Shown here one piece after another: positions 53,828 to 62,504 of a stretch of DNA of 64,000 nt (the stretch's first letter is position 1; every line of letters begins with the position of its first letter). The notes under the pieces were generated by a model. The model ran no database searches. It saw only the letters and a program-made list of their open reading frames with translations, and was not told the DNA's origin. Location: NCBI GenBank assembly GCA_016712275.1, contig JADJRI010000001.1:186001-250000 (forward strand). Reading direction: 5' to 3'. Source of the DNA: Planctomycetota bacterium. GTDB lineage: Bacteria > Planctomycetota > Phycisphaerae > UBA1845 > UTPLA1. The position numbers were made by a program, and so were the translations under genes.

Positions 53828-56707
53828 CTATGGACAGGTCGTATTGGCCGTGCCGGGCGTATCGACCAGCAGGCCGATGTCAAACGGGCCGATTTGCCAG
53901 GTGCCGGTTCCGTCGGGACATCGAAGAATATGGCTCGGCGGGACAATCCCATCGGGTCCGATCGTATCGACCGGGCTGGTTCCATAGTGGCATTCAGTGG
54001 CCGATGGGGGGTTCTGCTCCCGAATCATGGCGACGCGATCGATGATTTCGGTCCACGGCAATGTATCGAGCGTGCAGTCGTTGTCGGTGTCGAGATCCTG
54101 CGTCAGCGAACCGCTGAAACCGGTCACAAGCATGTGCGTCACGTTGTCGCCGTTCTCGAAATTCAGTGAAGTAACCAGATCGACCGTCGACCCGCTCACG
54201 AGGGCCATGGTGCTTTCGGCGACCAGCAGGTGCGCATCCGAAGGAATGGTGAGCGAGCCGAGATCGACCACCACTTCGATCACACCGCTATTGAGCGCTG
54301 TCGAATCGCCAATGGTGATAAACGTGTAGCCCGCCAGCGAGGCGCCGGGAGGACCGACGATTTCAAAATACTCATTCGGATCGGCCGAGCCCGATTCATC
54401 TATGCGAATTTCATTAATGCGAATGGTCGGGGCGACAATGACGCAATCCGCATCTTCGCCGTCGGGCTCGCCGTCGCAGTCGTTGTCCAGCGAGTCGCTG
54501 CAGTTGCCCTGTGCCGTGGATTCCACGACGGAGGGATTCACGTTCGGGTTGAAATCGTCGCAATCGAGGCCGTTGCCGAAGACACCTTCGAAGCCGTCGC
54601 CATCGGCGTCCTGATCGCAGGCATCGCCGATGCCGTCGCCATCCATGTCCTCCTGCAGGGGGTTGGCGATGAGATCGCAATTGTCGCAGGCATCCGGGAT
54701 GGCGTCGCCGTCCGGGTCGACGCTGCATTCATCGGGAATGCCGTCGTGGTTGCAGTCGGCGCTGACATCCCCGTTTCCATCCGGGTCGCTTCCGTTGAGA
54801 TCGCACTGGTCCGGAACGCCGTTGGCGTTGCAATCGAGGCTGGTGGCGCAAGGCGCGTAGATTTCGCACGGATCGCACACGCCGTTGGAATTGCAATCGG
54901 GACAGTTCAGCGCGCCGATGACCGGATCATTCGGATCGCCCGCATTCGAGCCGAGGACATACACCTCGCAACTATCGCAGTTCAGGTCGGGTGTTGGGTC
55001 TTCGGGATCGAAGTCCGAGTTGTTGGAAAAAGGACTCGTATTCGTCTCGCAACCGTTCTCCGCCGGCCGGCCGCACAGCAGCGGACCAAACGCGATATTC
55101 TCATAGCTGTCCGGGATTCCGTCGCCGTCTGTATCGTCGCAATTGGTTTGATCGCCGCGGAAGGCGCCGCCCTGAGTTTGACAATCCACCAGCGTCAAAA
55201 CTATGCATTCCGAGCCATCGCCCAGACAACACGCTCCAGGACAGGCATCGAGCTTGATGCGCGAAGGAAACGACTGACCGGCGGCCGCATGGCCGACCGT
55301 AACCCGCACGACGCATGGATCGGGATCCGCGATGTTGCGCGTCGCCGGAAAGAAGTTTCGCGCGTGGCCGTTTTGCGGGTCGCAATAGTCGGCTTCCATT
55401 GCGGGAACGAGCGGGTTGTGAACCCAGGGAGCAGAGTCGTTAATCAGAAGATCGACCGGCGCAATACCGGAGACGGCCGGTTCGTAGGCCACCACAATCG
55501 AGGGATTGTCGGTTCGGGTGAAGATAAAGCGAATGGGAACTCTGTAATTGGAATTGAACTCGCCGCCATTGCTGGAGTCCTTTAGTACCGACATCAGACC
55601 GTCGGCTGGTGGCGGTGGCGAATCAAACGCCAGCGACCAACTCGTGATCGTGCCGCTGTTTGCGGCGGCACAATCGCTGACAATGAGCTGCCATGTGCCA
55701 CATGTCTGCTCACCGCGAAACGCGCTGCTGCTTAGCGTCTCCTTCGGTTTGTATGCAAGGCCGGTGTTGACCGATCCGGCTTGCGATTGAATGGTCGCGA
55801 CGGCCGCATCGTCGAAGACGACATTCAGATTCGCGGTGGCGTTTCCGGCCTGCGTGCAGGATGCACAGGCCGGCGGTGTGGCCCCCGCGCCGATGCGCTC
55901 CATGAGTGTGATGGTGTGATTGGATTCAACGTGCCGAAGCCGCAATGTGAGGTCGCCGACGCGGGTGTGGGCAATTTGAACGCCGACGCGCAAATTCCAG
56001 ACTTGCCCGCAATTCGGCATGGCGATGGTTGTCTGTGACGTGGCATCGGCACCACCGCAATTGGGAATCGCGAGATTGCCGGCATTGATGTTAACAACCC
56101 GATCTTGAGCCAGATCGGCCGCCACATTCCAGGTTTGCGGGGATTGACCGCCGTTGTACGTCACTGTCATCGGCTGACAGGAGACGAGGTTGAGCGCCAC
56201 GATTTCAAGGGGCGTTTCGTCAAATGCGGGAACCCCGCAAAAGGAGAACGAATTCATGCGGCGGATCACCGTATCGAAACCGCCGCCGCCGCCCAGCTTG
56301 ACAGCGCCGTCGAATGGATCAGAACCGGGACCGAAGAAGTCCGCGGGAATCGGGTCGGGGCAAAACTGGAATTCGGCGCGGGCATCCGGACACGGCGGTG
56401 ACATCCAGCAATCGACGCCGGCCGGCACAATGATTGGCGCACCCAGACCGATGAGAGCATCGACAAACGGGCCTACGTCCTTGCCATTGCAAAATCCATC
56501 GGTGTTGACATCCGCGCAACCGTTGCAGGGACCAGTTGCTTGGAGCAACGTCGTCACGAACCCGGGAAGGTCCGCCAGGTTTACGGCGCCACTGCCATTC
56601 ACGTCGCCCAGACAGTTGCATTGGGCGCGTGCGGAATTCGGCAAACTGATCGAGACAGCGATGAAACCCAGAATGACGAGCAAAAGACGAAGAGATTGCC
56701 GGGCCAT
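53828..56707 (-). CDS. Large secreted mosaic protein: dockerin, NGGQ module split by a P domain, TSP3 repeats, lamin-tail domain
   Basis: This intact 959-residue protein has a signal peptide (LLLVILGFIAVSISLPNSARA). The N-terminal dockerin pair (about 30-90) contains CLGDVNGSGAVNLADLPGFV and CADVNTDGFCNGKDVGPFV. An NGGQ-type module starts at about 105 (FFGPGSDPFDGAVKLGG, VTYNGGQSPQTWNVAADL). It is interrupted at about 208-368 by a proprotein-convertase P-like domain (VNINAGNLAIPNC, VWNLRVGVQIAHTRVGDLTL, CGTWQLIVSDCAA) and resumes (GGEFNSNYRVPIRFIFTR). One degenerate GACC module and about 200 residues of Asp-rich TSP3-like calcium repeats follow (DPDGDAIPDACDNCD, DMDGDGIGDACDQDADGDGF). A lamin-tail-like domain (IRINEIRIDESG, YFEIVGPPGASLAGYTFI) ends it. 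Adhesion or surface-layer roles are plausible. Confidence 0.8.
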   Translation of the reverse strand: MARQSLRLLLVILGFIAVSISLPNSARAQCNCLGDVNGSGAVNLADLPGFVTTLLQATGPCNGCADVNTDGFCNGKDVGPFVDALIGLGAPIIVPAGVDCWMSPPCPDARAEFQFCPDPIPADFFGPGSDPFDGAVKLGGGGGFDTVIRRMNSFSFCGVPAFDETPLEIVALNLVSCQPMTVTYNGGQSPQTWNVAADLAQDRVVNINAGNLAIPNCGGADATSQTTIAMPNCGQVWNLRVGVQIAHTRVGDLTLRLRHVESNHTITLMERIGAGATPPACASCTQAGNATANLNVVFDDAAVATIQSQAGSVNTGLAYKPKETLSSSAFRGEQTCGTWQLIVSDCAAANSGTITSWSLAFDSPPPPADGLMSVLKDSSNGGEFNSNYRVPIRFIFTRTDNPSIVVAYEPAVSGIAPVDLLINDSAPWVHNPLVPAMEADYCDPQNGHARNFFPATRNIADPDPCVVRVTVGHAAAGQSFPSRIKLDACPGACCLGDGSECIVLTLVDCQTQGGAFRGDQTNCDDTDGDGIPDSYENIAFGPLLCGRPAENGCETNTSPFSNNSDFDPEDPTPDLNCDSCEVYVLGSNAGDPNDPVIGALNCPDCNSNGVCDPCEIYAPCATSLDCNANGVPDQCDLNGSDPDGNGDVSADCNHDGIPDECSVDPDGDAIPDACDNCDLIANPLQEDMDGDGIGDACDQDADGDGFEGVFGNGLDCDDFNPNVNPSVVESTAQGNCSDSLDNDCDGEPDGEDADCVIVAPTIRINEIRIDESGSADPNEYFEIVGPPGASLAGYTFITIGDSTALNSGVIEVVVDLGSLTIPSDAHLLVAESTMALVSGSTVDLVTSLNFENGDNVTHMLVTGFSGSLTQDLDTDNDCTLDTLPWTEIIDRVAMIREQNPPSATECHYGTSPVDTIGPDGIVPPSHILRCPDGTGTWQIGPFDIGLLVDTPGTANTTCP

Positions 56708-56921
56708 CGAATACCTCCCTGTATCGAAATGGACTTGATGCTACGAAACCTATCCCAAGGGCCGATAATATCAGTGTTGACAAGACTGGTCAATCAGAAT
56801 CAGGCAGCATGAGTCGGAAGTCGCTGTTCGATCGATGGGCTTTGGAAATTGGATTTCGCAACTCCATGCAGATTCAAGTGAATGCGTCGTTGTCACCCAG
56901 GTCGGGGTGTTAGCGTGTTAT

Positions 56922-58156
56922 TCACCGTGGCGCGAATTGATAGCACTCCACTCTTCGCTGGCTCCAAATGTCAGTGGTCGGCGTGAAGAATTTCCGGTCC
57001 GACAGGCCGACGTCAATCTGAATGGATTCGGCCTTGTCGCCCGCCTGCCATAGAACCGCGCCGGTCGGATCGACGACGATGCACATGGCGCCACCCGCAA
57101 AGCACAAGAGGAAAACGCGATTCTCGGCGGCACGGGCGCGTGCCAAACGCATGTCAGGCGCTTCGGAATCCACAACGACAATGACCTGATCGCCTTTCAG
57201 GGCGGCCAACCGCGCCGGAGCAAATCTGTCGAGCTCGGCCGCCATGAATCTCGCGACGCGAGCGCCCTTCCCTTGAAGTTGGCAAATCACGTCCTCCGGA
57301 CCATGTCGCAAACGTACCTCACAATTCAATGACACAGATTCTGATGTAAACGGCGGTTCGGCACTCAAGAGTTGTTGGATCAAACGCGCGTCAACCGGTC
57401 GAGGCGGGCACATCGATGGCGATACTTCCGCAACGACCAACTCATCACCTTCGATTTCGGCGGTCGCGAGCGTCACGCCCTTGTCGTCGACCATGCGGCT
57501 TTGACCGACATATCCCATCGACGGCGTATCGCGTCCGCTCTTGCTGCAACTGATGAACGGCAGACCGAATTCGAGCGCACGGGCTGCCAGCAGGAATTCC
57601 GGTTGAATGTTGCGATACTCGCCGGGCACCGTGCTTGCATTCACCCATGCCGTGGGCTGCACCACGAATTGAGCGCCTCTTGCCGCAAGTGTCGCCGAAA
57701 TTTCCGGCATTCGAAGATCGGCGCAGATCAATACCCCATTCGGCCGAATTCGGTGTCAAGCACGGTACACTCGTTTCCGGGTGTGAACCACGTTCGATCG
57801 CAATCCCACATGAATTGTTTGCGGGCCATGCCGGCCGGCCTTCCGCAACTATCGAATACAGCAGCGCTGTTAAACAGGCTACCACCGGCTTCCTCCACCA
57901 GACCGGCCACAATCCAAATCGCGTGTTTCGCCGCGAGCCGTGAAAACCGATCAAGAACCGACGCCGTATGCTCGATATCCGCATTGCCGTATCGCTCGCG
58001 CGATTCGAGCCAATACGAGGGATAAGTCACTTCGGGAAAGACCAGCAGATCGGCCGACGCAGACTCAGAGCGACCGGCCATCGACTCGACGATCGGCCAC
58101 ACCTCGGCGGCGGCGTCCATGGATTTGGCATCAAGTTGGGCACAAGCGACACGCAC
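56922..58156 (-). CDS. Nitrilase-superfamily carbon-nitrogen hydrolase with a second degenerate domain, one frameshift
   Basis: The first frame (58156 to about 57735) has RVACAQLDAKSMDAA, LLVFPEVTYPSYW (catalytic Glu) and GMARKQFMWDCDRTWFTPG (catalytic Lys). The second (about 57735 to 56922) has LICADLRMPEISATLAARGA (catalytic Cys), FVVQPTAWVNAST and ARALEFGLPFISCSKSG. One missing G in a G run near 57733 joins them into about 411 residues. The last 130 residues (DQVIVVVDSEAPDMRLARAR, AAENRVFLLCFAGGAMCIVV) look like the C-terminal part of another nitrilase domain without the triad. It would hydrolyse an amide or nitrile; the substrate is unknown. Confidence 0.75.
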
Positions 58157-58266
58157 GTGATGCTCCTTCTATTCATCCTAGCAACTGTGCGCACAATTGC
58201 GACCCGCCGGATTGATTCATATAATCCGCCTGCACAAAAACAGACTTCAACGCGGGTGTTTTCCGA

Positions 58267-59235
58267 ATGGCCAAACGCGATTATTACCAGGTTCTCGGCG
58301 TTTCACGCGGGGCGTCGGAGGACGACATCAAGAAGGCATTTCGAAAGCTCGCCAAACAACTGCAGCCAGATCAAAACAGTGGCGATCAAAACGCCGAAAC
58401 CAAATTCAAAGAAGCACAGGAGGCCTATGCCGTTCTTTCCGACCGGCAACGCCGGTCGCAGTATGACCAGTTTGGCCACGCCGAGCCGATGGGCGGCGGG
58501 TTCCATCCCGGCGGCGGCGGAACACGCCGAACCTGGTCCTCAGGGCCGGGGCAATCGATCAACATCGAAGACCTGGCCGACATGTTCGATTTCGACTCGA
58601 TATTCGGCGGACGATCGCGCGGCCGCACCGAAGGTTCGCCGTTCGAATCCATGGGCGGCGGCGCGCAGCGGCGCGGTCGTGGGGCAGAGCCCGCGCGGGA
58701 CATTGAATTCCCGGTTTCACTGACATTCGATCGTGCGATTCGCGGCACGTCGATCGAGCTGGATCAACCCTCGACCGACGGCGTTCGCCAACGGATCAAA
58801 GTGACGATTCCGCCCGGCGTTCGCGATGGACAAAAGGTGCGCGTGCGCGGGAAAGGCGCGCCCGGTCGCGGTCGCAAGGCCGCCGGTGATTTGTATGTCG
58901 TCGTTCATATCCAGGAACATCCCTACTTCGTGCGCAAGGACGATGACTTGTACGTGACCGTGCCGGTCACCGTGGCCGAGGCGACGCTTGGAGCGAAGGT
59001 GGATGTGCCGACACTGGATGGCAAAATCACCGTGACCATTCCGCCGGGCACAACAAGCGGCGCCAAGCTGCGCCTCGCCGGCATGGGCGTGCCGCATCCC
59101 AGCCGGGAAGCGCGCGGCGATCTGTTCTTCGAAGTAAAAATCGTTCCGCCAAAGAAACCCACCGACGAACAGCGCGCCGCGATGGAGGCCTTCGCCAAGC
59201 TCGATACGTCGTCGCCGCGAAACGGCCTTTGGTAA
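58267..59235 (+). CDS. DnaJ-like co-chaperone (type II/CbpA-like) with QPD in place of HPD
   Basis: This 322-residue protein has an N-terminal J domain (RDYYQVLGVSRGASEDDIKK, EAYAVLSDRQRRSQYDQFGH), a Gly/Arg-rich linker and two beta-barrel substrate-binding domains (DIEFPVSLTFDRAIRGTSIE, KVTIPPGVRDGQKVRVRGKG, DDLYVTVPVTVAEATLGAKV). There is no zinc-finger region, as in CbpA. The Hsp70-activating HPD tripeptide reads Q33-P-D, from a CAG codon at 58363-58365. If real, the protein probably cannot stimulate DnaK ATPase, though it may still bind clients. It is followed by a membrane-protein gene 13 bases downstream. Confidence 0.9.
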   Translation: MAKRDYYQVLGVSRGASEDDIKKAFRKLAKQLQPDQNSGDQNAETKFKEAQEAYAVLSDRQRRSQYDQFGHAEPMGGGFHPGGGGTRRTWSSGPGQSINIEDLADMFDFDSIFGGRSRGRTEGSPFESMGGGAQRRGRGAEPARDIEFPVSLTFDRAIRGTSIELDQPSTDGVRQRIKVTIPPGVRDGQKVRVRGKGAPGRGRKAAGDLYVVVHIQEHPYFVRKDDDLYVTVPVTVAEATLGAKVDVPTLDGKITVTIPPGTTSGAKLRLAGMGVPHPSREARGDLFFEVKIVPPKKPTDEQRAAMEAFAKLDTSSPRNGLW

Positions 59236-59248
59236 TTCCGGAGGTAAG

Positions 59249-59704
59249 ATGCATTCGGGCCGGAACATTCCATTGTTGGCAGTGATGTTGTTTTTCATCA
59301 TGCCGTCGGTACGGCATCAGGGCGAGATTGCAAAGTGCGACGGGCCGTCAAACAACAATGCCGCCGACGTCGCGGGCTCGCCCACCGCGCCGGGCGCCGA
59401 AACGGGTCTCGACAATTCGATATCGAAACCGGCGCGAATGCGCGACGACATTCGCCTTCAACGCTGGTGGTTTACGATGGGCTGGGGCCTTGTTCTCATC
59501 GTTGTCTTCCTGGCCGGCGCCGGCGCGATCGTCGTTTTCTCCCGGCGATTTCGCGATTATCTAAAGCCCAATGCATCGAGTCCCACGCCGAATGAAGACG
59601 TATGGGCGATGCACGTCGATCCGCCGACCGATGAGGATGCTTTTGGTGAATTTGAAAACGGCGACGATGAAAATGACGATGAGGATGGCTTCAAGGAACC
59701 GTGA
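59249..59704 (+). CDS. Membrane protein of unknown function
   Basis: This 151-residue protein has an N-terminal hydrophobic segment (IPLLAVMLFFIMPSV, possibly a signal), a polar stretch with Pro/Gly/Ala, a membrane helix (WGLVLIVVFLAGAGAIVVFS, about residues 75-95) and a very acidic C-terminal tail (DEDAFGEFENGDDENDDEDG). I do not recognise the family. It starts 13 bases after the DnaJ-like gene and is likely co-transcribed with it. It converges with the sigma factor gene. Confidence 0.6.
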   Translation: MHSGRNIPLLAVMLFFIMPSVRHQGEIAKCDGPSNNNAADVAGSPTAPGAETGLDNSISKPARMRDDIRLQRWWFTMGWGLVLIVVFLAGAGAIVVFSRRFRDYLKPNASSPTPNEDVWAMHVDPPTDEDAFGEFENGDDENDDEDGFKEP

Positions 59705-59719
59705 TTGTCGCCCCAATAG

Positions 59720-61417
59720 TTAACCGGCGAGCAATTCAGCGCCGCCTTCGCCGAGCGAAACGCGAAGCTTTTGAAGGGCGCGCATTTCGATTTGCCGGAC
59801 GCGCTCCTTGCTGACGCCGATTTCACGGCCGATTTCATCGAAGGTCTTGCCATCGGCCTCGTCGCCGCCGATGCCAAAGCGGCGCTGAACGATCAGGCGT
59901 TCGCGAGCGTCGAGATCGGCAAGGCAATCGGCCAGCGTGGCGCGAACGTGGTCTCTGGAATCGTCCACCTGCATGGGAATCGTCTGGCGGTCGCTGGTGG
60001 CATAAAGCACTTCGTCGAGGCCGGTGCGGTAGCGGCTTGAGTGCACCACCTCCTCCGGCACGGCCCGCGCAAATGCCCGGCTGACGGCCCATGTCGCATA
60101 AGTGCTGAATCGGAAGCCGCGCGAATAATCGAACTTTTCGACAGCGCGGATGAGTGCCACATTCCCTTCACTCACCAGCTCGAACAGATTCAATCCCCGG
60201 TCGCCGGCCATGTGCCGCTTCGCGATGCTGACCACCAGACGAAGGTTGGCCTGTATCAGCCGATTCTTGACGGCCGTGGCCCGCTCGATGCGCCGATCGA
60301 CTTCCTCGGCATGGGCGGGGGTCGCCTTCGACGGACTCGCCGCGATGACAAGTCGGGCGGCCTCGGCCGTGTGTAGCAGGTAATTCATCTGCCGGAAAAG
60401 GTGCCGCTCTTCTTCGGCCGAAAGCAGCGGCGTGCGATAGAGTTCGCAAAGATAGGCCGGCAATTCGGTCGGAATCCGGTTCATCAGCGATTCGTCGCCC
60501 GCATCCGAATCAATCGACGGCAATTCGGCCATGATAATCGACTGGGCATTCGGTGCATCAAACTCGCTGTTCGGCATGTAGGCGATCGGCTCGGCGGCAA
60601 ACTGGGCAATGCGGGATTCGTGGACGATCCGGCGAATGTCGGATTCGCTCTTGTCGAATCGCCGCGCCAACGTCGCCGCCGACTCGCCCGCATGAAACGC
60701 ATCGCGAATGATCGCGGAGACATTCTGCGACTTCGCGGTCTCGAAGAGATCGAACAGCGCCTGCTTCGGATGGTCGAAATCGAAACGGCGAAGCGTGTAG
60801 CGAATCGTCTCAACGGCGCGGCCGGTCTCTTCGGCCAGTCGGGTCGTGACCGAATGCAACGAAGACTGCCCATCGGCGGCCAGCTCGCGAGCGCGAAGAA
60901 TGATGCGCTGCCGTTCGTCCTCGTTCATCAGGCAGAACGCCGTTCCGCGACGAACGAGATCCATGTTGCCGCAGACGAACGATTGCACGGCGCGCTGCGA
61001 AAAAAGCAGCCTCGGCGCGGCATCGTTGGATTGATACCAGCAGCCGACAAGGCCCCGGCGACGCCAGCGTGAAATCGTCTTGGCGGAGACTTTGAATCGC
61101 GCGGCGATCTGTTCGAGATCGAGCGACGCACGACCGACCGCATCGACCGGCAGTGGATGGGCCGACGTCAGCGCATCGGCCAGATCGACCAAGTCTTCGA
61201 CGATGTCCTTGCCCGGCAGCACCTTGTCATCCTTCGCATGGCGGGGACGAAAGCCGGTCACCTGGTATGCGACAAAGGAGAATGGATATTCCCGCTTCGG
61301 ATCGATCAGAGAGACGGTGCGAATGATGCCGGCAATCTGATGAAGGCGCAGCCGCCGCGGAGAGAGCGTCAACTCATGGTGGAGTCGGGCAATCTGTTGG
61401 CTGCGGAAAGACTTCAT
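59720..61417 (-). CDS. Sigma-70 family sigma factor with N-terminal helix-turn-helix extension
   Basis: This is a 565-residue primary-like sigma factor in which the first 310 residues are not ordinary region 1.1. Three helix-turn-helix-like segments are visible: 99-125 (LDLEQIAARFKVSAKTISRW), 186-212 (LHSVTTRLAEETGRAVETIR) and 236-268 (ESAATLARRFDKSESDIRRI). Region 1.2 is at 319-345 (PAYLCELYRTPLLSAEEERH), region 2 at 383-452 (LIQANLRLVVSIAKRHM, FELVSEGNVALIRAVEKFDY, YATWAVSRAFARA) and region 4 at 498-552 (VQRRFGIGG, FDEIGREIGVSKERVRQIEM). The extension may add promoter contacts or regulation (inference). It reads towards the convergent DnaJ-like/membrane-protein pair. Confidence 0.85.
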   Translation of the reverse strand: MKSFRSQQIARLHHELTLSPRRLRLHQIAGIIRTVSLIDPKREYPFSFVAYQVTGFRPRHAKDDKVLPGKDIVEDLVDLADALTSAHPLPVDAVGRASLDLEQIAARFKVSAKTISRWRRRGLVGCWYQSNDAAPRLLFSQRAVQSFVCGNMDLVRRGTAFCLMNEDERQRIILRARELAADGQSSLHSVTTRLAEETGRAVETIRYTLRRFDFDHPKQALFDLFETAKSQNVSAIIRDAFHAGESAATLARRFDKSESDIRRIVHESRIAQFAAEPIAYMPNSEFDAPNAQSIIMAELPSIDSDAGDESLMNRIPTELPAYLCELYRTPLLSAEEERHLFRQMNYLLHTAEAARLVIAASPSKATPAHAEEVDRRIERATAVKNRLIQANLRLVVSIAKRHMAGDRGLNLFELVSEGNVALIRAVEKFDYSRGFRFSTYATWAVSRAFARAVPEEVVHSSRYRTGLDEVLYATSDRQTIPMQVDDSRDHVRATLADCLADLDARERLIVQRRFGIGGDEADGKTFDEIGREIGVSKERVRQIEMRALQKLRVSLGEGGAELLAG

Positions 61418-61780
61418 TCAGAGGCTCCAAAAAGCGGAGTCAGGCAGCGAGGACGGCTATCAATGTTCCGGCCAAGGTCGGCTTTGGCGGCCGGAAACGG
61501 CGGGGGCATACCTACAGCAAGCCTTGCATAGGAGTCTATCACACCCACAATGCCGATTTCAAGGACAATCTCCCAATTATTTATCGGCATCCCGGTTCAT
61601 AAACTCAATCGTCGCAAGCACTTTGGAATCAGCCCCTTTTCTGCTGCAAAGGCGTCCTTCGTAATCTCTGACGGCGTCAAACGCGTGCATACCGGGCCCA
61701 GACCATCTTTATCAAATCAACGCGACACCTAATGCGACAATCAAATCCACGCATCGAAATCCCAGTGGGATATCAGCGGT

Positions 61781-61850
61781 TAGCCGGTGGTTGAGCGCAG
61801 CGATACCACCGGTATTGATGTCGAGAGATTTTCCGACCCCAGTAGGGGTC
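61781..61850 (+). repeat. REP-type palindrome, copy 1
   Basis: TAGCCGGTGGTTGAGCGCAG and the following bases to 61813 form an imperfect palindrome with CCGGTGG/CCACCGG arms, followed by GACCCCAGTAGGGGTC at 61835-61850. The first unit is the reverse complement of copies 2 and 3, which flank the REP transposase. Confidence 0.75.
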
Positions 61851-61973
61851 GCAGCGGGATCAATCGTGCGTCATATTTCGTCGTTAGTACTTGGCGATCG
61901 GTATTTCTCGTCGCGTCGTGCTGGGACAAATGCTACGACTCATCCGGGGTCGAATTGAATAGTGCGATCATTG

Positions 61974-62004
61974 ACCGGTGGTGTCGCTGCTCAACCACCG
62001 GCTA
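61974..62004 (+). repeat. REP-type palindrome, copy 2
   Basis: ACCGGTGGTGTCGCTGCTCA, continuing CACCGGCTA-like to 62004, is an inverted copy of unit 1 with two bases missing. It lies 53 bases beyond the 3' end of the minus-strand REP transposase and is followed by CCGGCCGGGGTCGAGAGCT, a half of the second (GACCCC/GGGGTC) palindrome. Confidence 0.75.
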
Positions 62005-62057
62005 ATGGCTTGCACCCGGCCGGGGTCGAGAGCTAAGTTGGGTTTGCGAATTATTCA

Positions 62058-62504
62058 TCATTCCAAGTACTTTGCATCACATTTGATTCCGGCGCGTTCG
62101 AGCATAGCGACCAATTCTTCGCGGAATGAATGAGTCCGGCGATGGGCCTCCTGATTCGTAATGTAGCTCTGGACGGCTTGCCTGGCCGCCGCGCCGACTG
62201 TGAAAGCAGCGTAGCCCTCCTGCCAAGCAAATAAGGAATTGCCAATCTGATCATGGACCCAGGTTGACGATGCCTTTTTCAGTTCACGCAAGACATCCGC
62301 GAGACAATGCGTGGCCTTCAAGCCGACGAGTAGATGGACGTGATCGGCGACGCCGCCGATGCCTTGTGGAATGCCCCCGAGACCAACGATTGTGCCGCCC
62401 ATGTATTCATGCAGGCGCGAGCGCCACTGTGGCACGATGAAGGGTCCACGGTTTTTTGTACCGAACACCAAGTGATAATGCAGGCTCAAATAGGTGGATG
62501 GCAT
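62058..62504 (-). mobile_element. REP-associated tyrosine transposase (RAYT, IS200-like)
   Basis: This 148-residue protein is a single-domain HUH transposase of the Y1 type, which moves or amplifies REP palindromes by single-strand cleavage. It has PSTYLSLHYHLVFGTKNRG at the N-terminus, the metal-binding HUH motif VADHVHLLVGL, the helix CLADVLRELKKASSTW, and a C-terminal AVQSYITNQEAHRRTHSF with the likely catalytic Tyr in SYI. The length and all motifs are intact, so it may be functional. REP-like palindromes with CCGGTGG arms lie on both sides (61781-62004 and 62549-62667), the usual layout for such elements. Confidence 0.88.

Larger units (their letters stand above)
61418..62057. other. Intergenic region containing REP-type palindromes
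   Basis: These 640 bases lie upstream of the sigma factor gene and next to the REP transposase. The left part holds no recognisable gene. The right part holds two REP-like palindromes, listed separately. A promoter for the sigma factor should lie near 61420-61550, but no clear boxes are seen. Confidence 0.4.

Noticed and set aside
54230..55585. A 451-codon plus-strand frame inside the large secreted protein
   Set aside because: It is antisense to Asp/Gly-rich calcium repeats, which read as Ile/Val/Arg-rich sequence on the other strand; there is no start signal or domain.
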